Source: Bacteroidales bacterium (GTDB lineage: Bacteria > Bacteroidota > Bacteroidia > Bacteroidales > UBA932). From it: DNA of 9,754 nucleotides. Below are positions 6,915-9,754 of this stretch, in pieces. The position numbers and the translations under genes were made by a program. Below the pieces are notes generated by a model that saw only the letters and a program-made list of their open reading frames with translations, had not been told where the DNA came from and did not search any database. Location: positions 1-9,754 of the forward strand of contig JAEENZ010000226.1 of the NCBI GenBank assembly GCA_016283985.1, given 5' to 3'. Position 1 is the stretch's first letter. Each line of letters starts with the position of its first letter.

Positions 6915-7480
6915 ATTATCATTAACGGGTCCAGCGGAATCCGGCGTGGATAGCCGTTGGTGCCGTGAATCTTATAATTGTCTGCCATTTCCGGGAACAC
7001 CTGTTCCAATTTGGCATTGAGTTCCGAGGCCTTTTCACTGAAAGAATTGTCGGTCAGGTCCACAAGCCTGCGGATGCGTTTACGCCGCTCTTCCTCTGGA
7101 GTATTCGGCTTGATGGTAGCGTAGATATCGTTCAGCTCCGCCTCATAGAGGCCTCTCTCCTTGAGAAGGATTCCTTCCGGATGCTTCAGGAAGAGGACGA
7201 AGAGCGACTTGACCAGAGGCCTTAACGGAAGGCTTGCACCGTCGGGAGAACCAAGCCGGATATTGTATCCTTTATCTATATATAGCTTGGTGGGCTCGGA
7301 GGAAAACTGCAACTCCTTCAGGCGCTCCTGCACCTTCTCCAAAAGCACCAGCAATTCTGCCGCCTCCATTCCCTCCAGCATGCCAGCATAATCGGCACCG
7401 GGCTCATTCAGGAGGCTTCCGCTCCCCCCGAAAAGCAGTTCCCACGCAATGCGCGCCTGTATGCCGGCCATCGTTTCCAT
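6905..7480 (-). CDS. Unknown winged-helix-like small protein (paralogue of the divergent gene at 7639)
   Basis: This is a 191-residue protein of unknown function. Residues 1-60 are helical (METMAGIQARIAWELLFGG, then AAELLVLLEKVQERLKELQ), possibly a dimerising helix. Residues 64-190 hold the recognisable domain: LYIDKGYNIRLGS, then LPLRPLVKSLFVLFLKHPEG (84-103), YEAELNDIYA (112-121), the basic ERRKRIRRLVD, NSFSEKASELNAKLEQVF and YKIHGTNGYPRRIPL. The HPEG and ELxDIYA blocks recur in the divergent gene at 7639. The layout (strand, helix after a hydrophobic LFLxHPEG, helix, final strand-turn-strand) recalls OmpR-type winged-helix DNA-binding domains, but that is inference. I recall similar proteins as common in Bacteroidales. 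It is first in a two-gene unit with the metal transporter and has a good promoter upstream. The start could also be M4. Confidence 0.68.
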   Translation of the reverse strand: METMAGIQARIAWELLFGGSGSLLNEPGADYAGMLEGMEAAELLVLLEKVQERLKELQFSSEPTKLYIDKGYNIRLGSPDGASLPLRPLVKSLFVLFLKHPEGILLKERGLYEAELNDIYATIKPNTPEEERRKRIRRLVDLTDNSFSEKASELNAKLEQVFPEMADNYKIHGTNGYPRRIPLDPLMIIWQ

Positions 7481-7501
7481 ACATCATTTTTCTTTCCACT
7501 A

Positions 7502-7533
7502 CGAAGATAGTCAATAGGTATGAATAACGCAAA
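7502..7533 (-). promoter_or_regulatory. Bacteroidota promoter for the small gene and metal transporter
   Basis: On the minus strand, TTTG (7533-7530) is followed by a 20-base spacer and TATCTTCG (7509-7502). This matches the Bacteroides pattern TTTG-N19-21-TAnnTTTG with one mismatch in the -7 box. The -7 box lies 21 bases before the ATG at 7480, giving a short leader that contains a GGAAAG ribosome-site candidate. It probably drives both this gene and the transporter. Confidence 0.55.
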
Positions 7534-7565
7534 ACGGTCTTAACAAAACAATCGACATTTCCAAA

Positions 7566-7595
7566 CAAATACAAGCTTGTAATTGCTTGTTTTTG
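7566..7595. repeat. Inverted repeat between divergent paralogues, possible operator
   Basis: CAAATACAAGC (7566-7576) and GCTTGTTTTTG (7585-7595) are inverted copies matching at 10 of 11 positions with an 8-base spacer. A perfect 12-bp palindrome, TACAAGCTTGTA, overlaps the left arm at 7570-7581. The site lies between the start of the minus-strand gene (7480) and the plus-strand gene (7639), about 33 bases from the -33 element of the minus promoter. A dimeric regulator could bind here. No direct evidence exists for which protein does. Confidence 0.5.
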
Positions 7596-7638
7596 CTGAT
7601 TTCCCAGCTGAAATTTGCAAAAAAGGAGATAGTTGACT

Positions 7639-8046
7639 ATGGATAACCGTAGAAAGATTAGGCCTGTCGTCCCGGGAAACCACCGGGGCTGGATCCTTCT
7701 GCCCTCCGAGGGCTCCAAGATTTACCTCAACCCGGCAGAACGCACGCTCTATCGTCTCTTCCTCGATCATCCGGAGGGCCTAGCGGCCGATGATTTGGTG
7801 CTCTACTGGCAGGAGCTTTGCGACATCTACGCCCGCGAATCCTGCTTCGACGACCCCACCCTCCGCGAAAACGCCCTTGTATCCCTCTGCTCCGAATCCA
7901 AACACGTCTTCTACGCCAACATCTCTCGCATCAAGAAGAAGTTCGTGCAGGCCATCGGCGCCCGCAAGGCCGCGGGATACTACATCAAAAGGGTCCCGAG
8001 CGGAGTTTACCGGACGTGTGCAACGCTTATGGCTTATTGCGAATAG
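7639..8046 (+). CDS. Winged-helix-like small protein, possible transcription regulator
   Basis: This is a 135-residue protein. The ATG at 7639 is chosen because AAGGAG (7623-7628) lies at a good distance; a TTG at 7633 is too close to it. The order is a basic N-terminus (MDNRRKIRP), strands GWILLPSEGSKIYLNP (17-32), helix ERTLYRLFLDHPEG (34-47), helix DDLVLYWQELCDIYA (51-65), helix HVFYANISRIKKKFVQAIG (89-107), and the final hairpin YYIKRVPSGVYR (114-125). The last part resembles the recognition helix and wing of OmpR/PhoB-type winged helices (Is.lRkKl followed by Y.IkrV...vYr). It shares LFLxHPEG and ExELxDIYA-like blocks with the gene at 6905-7480, so the two are paralogues facing away from each other. 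It could be an autoregulator controlling both sides. DNA binding is inferred only; a structural or protein-binding role is possible. Confidence 0.65.
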   Translation: MDNRRKIRPVVPGNHRGWILLPSEGSKIYLNPAERTLYRLFLDHPEGLAADDLVLYWQELCDIYARESCFDDPTLRENALVSLCSESKHVFYANISRIKKKFVQAIGARKAAGYYIKRVPSGVYRTCATLMAYCE

Positions 8047-8056
8047 TCCTCAAAGA

Positions 8057-8088
8057 TTAGCATATATGTTAAACTTTTATTATATTTG
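8057..8088 (+). promoter_or_regulatory. Promoter-like boxes and small palindrome before the toxin gene
   Basis: TATATTTG at 8081-8088 is a full match to the Bacteroidota -7 box TAnnTTTG. TTAG at 8057-8060, 20 bases upstream, is a 3-of-4 match to the -33 TTTG. The spacer holds the perfect palindrome CATATATG (8061-8068), a plausible operator for the antitoxin. The -7 box ends only two bases before the ATG at 8091, so the mRNA would start at or inside the start codon. Confidence 0.4.
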
Positions 8089-8090
8089 CG

Positions 8091-8570
8091 ATGAAAAAGA
8101 AAACAACACTGGATATTATCGGGCAGTCTGAAAGGACAACCTTGTATTCCATTAGTTTTGAAATGGATGGAACAACCGAATTTGAAAAGTTCGTTGCCGA
8201 GTTTGAAATGAATGCCAGCTTCAACAAGAGTTATCAGCGGATAATTGCTGCTCTGCAACAGATCCTGGCTTTTGGCGCCCTTGAACGCTTCTTTCGACCA
8301 GAAGGGAAAATGAGTGATAACGTTGCGGCTGTCCCACTAGAAGGTGGAAAACTGAGACTATATTGTTTAAGGCTTACCGACCAAATTGTAATACTTGGGA
8401 ATGGAGGTATCAAAAGCCCGGGCCCCTATGAGAACAACCCGAAACTATATGGTTATGTACTTGATTTGCAAAGATTTGAAAAGATACTAAACAATAAGTT
8501 AACAAATGGACACGTGAGTATTCAAGAAAAAGAGCTCACAGGCGTTGAAGATGTGGTTTTCGAAATCTAA
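8091..8570 (+). CDS. HigB/RelE-like toxin of a type II toxin-antitoxin pair
   Basis: This 159-residue protein has the features I associate with Bacteroidota HigB-like toxins. An N-terminal strand and helix (LYSISFEMDGTTEFEKFVAEF, split at 18-27 and 28-38) are followed by helices (SYQRIIAALQQI, 47-58) and FGALERFFRPEG (61-72). The core is KLRLYCLRLTDQIVILGNGG followed by IK (87-108), then a helical tail. RelE/HigB proteins typically cleave mRNA on the ribosome; the LRLYClr...ilGnGG.K pattern is the best family clue. An HTH gene follows six bases later, in the toxin-first order typical of HigBA. The gene is clearly more AT-rich than those around 1-7500. The start is uncertain: ATG 8091 has no SD and a -7-like box touches it, while TTG 8142 is an alternative that keeps the first strand. 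An intact frame suggests the toxin is functional. Confidence 0.75.
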   Translation: MKKKTTLDIIGQSERTTLYSISFEMDGTTEFEKFVAEFEMNASFNKSYQRIIAALQQILAFGALERFFRPEGKMSDNVAAVPLEGGKLRLYCLRLTDQIVILGNGGIKSPGPYENNPKLYGYVLDLQRFEKILNNKLTNGHVSIQEKELTGVEDVVFEI

Positions 8571-8576
8571 ATAAGA

Positions 8577-8852
8577 ATGAGTATGCGTAATAAGCAGGAA
8601 TGGTTCAAAGAAAGAATTGCTAGCATTTCACCTGAAATTATGGCGGAAATGCAACTATCGGCTGAAATTATCGCACGAATTGATACAATTCTCAAGGAGA
8701 AAAAAATGTCTCAACGAGATTTGGCCCGTAAACTGGGCAAAAGCGAAGCTGTTGTCTCCCGGTGGACAACAGGTTTCCCGAATCTTACCCTCCGATCTAT
8801 CGCTCAACTATCGATTGCTTTGGGAGAGCCACTCATTTCCGTTACTGCTTAA
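8577..8852 (+). CDS. XRE-family HTH antitoxin (HigA-like)
   Basis: This 91-residue protein has a Cro/C1-type helix-turn-helix at about 35-82: IDTILKEKKMSQRDLARKLG, then KSEAVVSRWTTGFPNLTLRS and IAQLSIALGEPLI. The MSQRDLARKLGKSEAVVSRW part is the DNA-recognition unit. The N-terminal 30 residues (MSMRNKQEWFKERIASISPE, then IMAEMQLS) are helical and may contact the toxin. It begins six bases after the toxin stop, so the pair is one transcript. HigA-type antitoxins neutralise the partner and repress their own promoter; the palindrome at 8061-8068 is a possible target. The start may be M1 (8577) or M3 (8583); neither has a strong SD. The 3' end is 13 bases from the end of the convergent metallophosphoesterase gene, with no clear terminator between them. 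Confidence 0.82.
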   Translation: MSMRNKQEWFKERIASISPEIMAEMQLSAEIIARIDTILKEKKMSQRDLARKLGKSEAVVSRWTTGFPNLTLRSIAQLSIALGEPLISVTA

Positions 8853-8865
8853 GACAACGTGTAAT

Positions 8866-9633
8866 TTATAGCTCAATGATAGCACCCGGCACAAAATCAT
8901 GGTGCTCGCAGTATGCAACGTAGCCAAGCTGATTGCACAACAATGTCGTATTGCCTATCTTGCCACCCGAGCCTCCCGCGAAATGCGTGTGGCCATAAAT
9001 CCAATAATTCACCCCAGATGCTTCAATAAACTCATCCATATTCACCTGAAATGCTGAATTCAGGGCACTATCCGGATAGCCGTTGAACCCCGGGCGGACT
9101 GTCGGGCAGTGATGAGTAACCACAATCTTATGCGATGCCTCGGAAGTCTTAAGTGCCTTCTCCAACCAGTCCTTGCAAAGCCAATGGATCCCATCCACAT
9201 CATTTGCATTGAATCTCACCCTCTCCAAAAAGCAATGCCTGAAATCATTCATTCCACGTTGGATTGGCCATAGGTTAACAGGATCGATCCTTGTCCACAA
9301 GGTTGTGAAAAACAATTCCAAATCTCCAATAACTACACTGCGATTGTTCAAATAACGCACATTAGGCCTGTACTCGAACTCATAATCTTCCAGCGTATGG
9401 CTGATGTCGTATCCATGATAGAATTCATGATTCCCAGGCACAATAAAAGTCTCTTTGAAATTCGCTGCGCACCAGTCAAAGAAAGGATTTCCGATTGATT
9501 TCCTATCAGCCAGGTACGACACATCCCCAGCGAGCACAAGAATATCCCCTGCCGGCTCCAAACCAACCTTTCCCATAAACTGACGGTTCTCCGCGAACTC
9601 GAGATGCAAATCCGATGCGTATTGGATCTTCAT
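8866..9633 (-). CDS. Calcineurin-like metallophosphoesterase
   Basis: This 255-residue predicted cytoplasmic hydrolase has no signal peptide or membrane segment. All the metal-binding motifs of the calcineurin-like fold are present: SDLH (D8, H10), LAGDVSY (D37), VPGNHEFYHG (N68, H69), VTHHCP (H174) and the final YGHTH (H215, H217). Such enzymes use two metal ions to cleave phosphomonoesters or phosphodiesters; the substrate cannot be told. I chose the ATG at 9631-9633 because homologues begin with an M(K/R)IQYASDLHLEF-type strand. An in-frame ATG 39 bases upstream (9672) would add MFSLRFNYKYDKD, which looks like non-coding spacer. The gene follows the partial gene at 9673 on the same strand by 39 bases and may be co-transcribed with it. 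Its 3' end converges on the toxin-antitoxin pair. Confidence 0.88.
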   Translation of the reverse strand: MKIQYASDLHLEFAENRQFMGKVGLEPAGDILVLAGDVSYLADRKSIGNPFFDWCAANFKETFIVPGNHEFYHGYDISHTLEDYEFEYRPNVRYLNNRSVVIGDLELFFTTLWTRIDPVNLWPIQRGMNDFRHCFLERVRFNANDVDGIHWLCKDWLEKALKTSEASHKIVVTHHCPTVRPGFNGYPDSALNSAFQVNMDEFIEASGVNYWIYGHTHFAGGSGGKIGNTTLLCNQLGYVAYCEHHDFVPGAIIEL

Positions 9634-9672
9634 GTCTTTATCGTACTTATAATTAAAACGCAATGAAAACAA

Positions 9673-9754
9673 TCATCGCCTCACCCGTTCAGCATTAACC
9701 TTTGTCTTTACTTCAACATACCGTCCCAGCAGATAATATATTGCCTCATTGAAA
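9673..9754 (-). CDS. C-terminal fragment of an unidentified protein
   Basis: On the minus strand, a frame open from the window edge (first full codon at 9753) reads FNEAIYYLLGRYVEVKTKVN, then AERVRR and a TGA stop at 9673-9675. The mix of helix-forming and charged residues looks like real coding sequence, and the stop sits a normal operon distance (39 bases) before the metallophosphoesterase ATG. Only 26 residues are visible and I do not recognise the family. The other two minus-strand frames contain stops in this stretch. Confidence 0.5.
   Translation of the reverse strand, partial: FNEAIYYLLGRYVEVKTKVNAERVRR

Noticed and set aside
9634..9672. Upstream ATG at 9672 as start of the metallophosphoesterase
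   Set aside because: The added residues do not look like coding sequence, and the family begins at the strand leading into SDLH, matching the ATG at 9633.

Overview
The window looks like chromosome of a member of Bacteroidota, most likely Bacteroidales from a gut or rumen-type habitat. The evidence is TAnnTTTG-type -7 boxes in front of several genes, many starts with A-rich leaders and weak Shine-Dalgarno sequences, a secreted GH29 glycosidase, and two members of a small winged-helix-like protein family that I associate from memory with Bacteroidales. Most genes look GC-rich, but about 8050-8850 is visibly AT-rich. No rRNA, tRNA, CRISPR array or insertion sequence was seen.

Left part (1-924, plus strand). 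The window opens in the last 80 codons of a Y-family (UmuC/DinB-type) DNA polymerase. It is coupled by an ATGA overlap to a short, apparently truncated companion protein. A 142-residue lipoprotein with a BamE/SmpA-like core and a C-terminal membrane segment follows, ending in a likely intrinsic terminator.

Centre (957-5989, minus strand). A compact four-gene unit reads, in transcription order: a short arginine-deiminase-superfamily enzyme, carbamate kinase, ornithine carbamoyltransferase, and a secreted GH29 alpha-L-fucosidase fused at its C-terminus to a phosphomannomutase-like HAD domain. The first three can form a complete arginine deiminase pathway (arginine to citrulline and ammonia; citrulline to ornithine and carbamoyl phosphate; carbamoyl phosphate to ATP, CO2 and ammonia). 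No arginine/ornithine antiporter is present. A -7-like box lies just upstream of the first gene. The fucosidase ATG directly follows the carbamoyltransferase stop, and its N-terminal linker is encoded by a perfect 18-bp inverted repeat.

Right-centre (6018-8046). A cation diffusion facilitator gene overlaps a small unknown gene upstream of it (both minus). Divergent from that pair is a plus-strand paralogue of the small gene. The intergenic region holds a good Bacteroidota promoter and an inverted repeat, which suggests a divergent regulatory pair.

Right end (8047-9754). A HigBA-like toxin-antitoxin pair (toxin gene first, plus strand) lies in AT-rich DNA. It converges on a metallophosphoesterase gene. 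The last 82 bases hold the C-terminal end of another minus-strand gene that I do not recognise.

The observations most worth a second look are the secreted GH29-HAD fusion, the perfect hairpin in its linker, and the divergent paralogue pair around an inverted repeat. None is proven here to be a new system.
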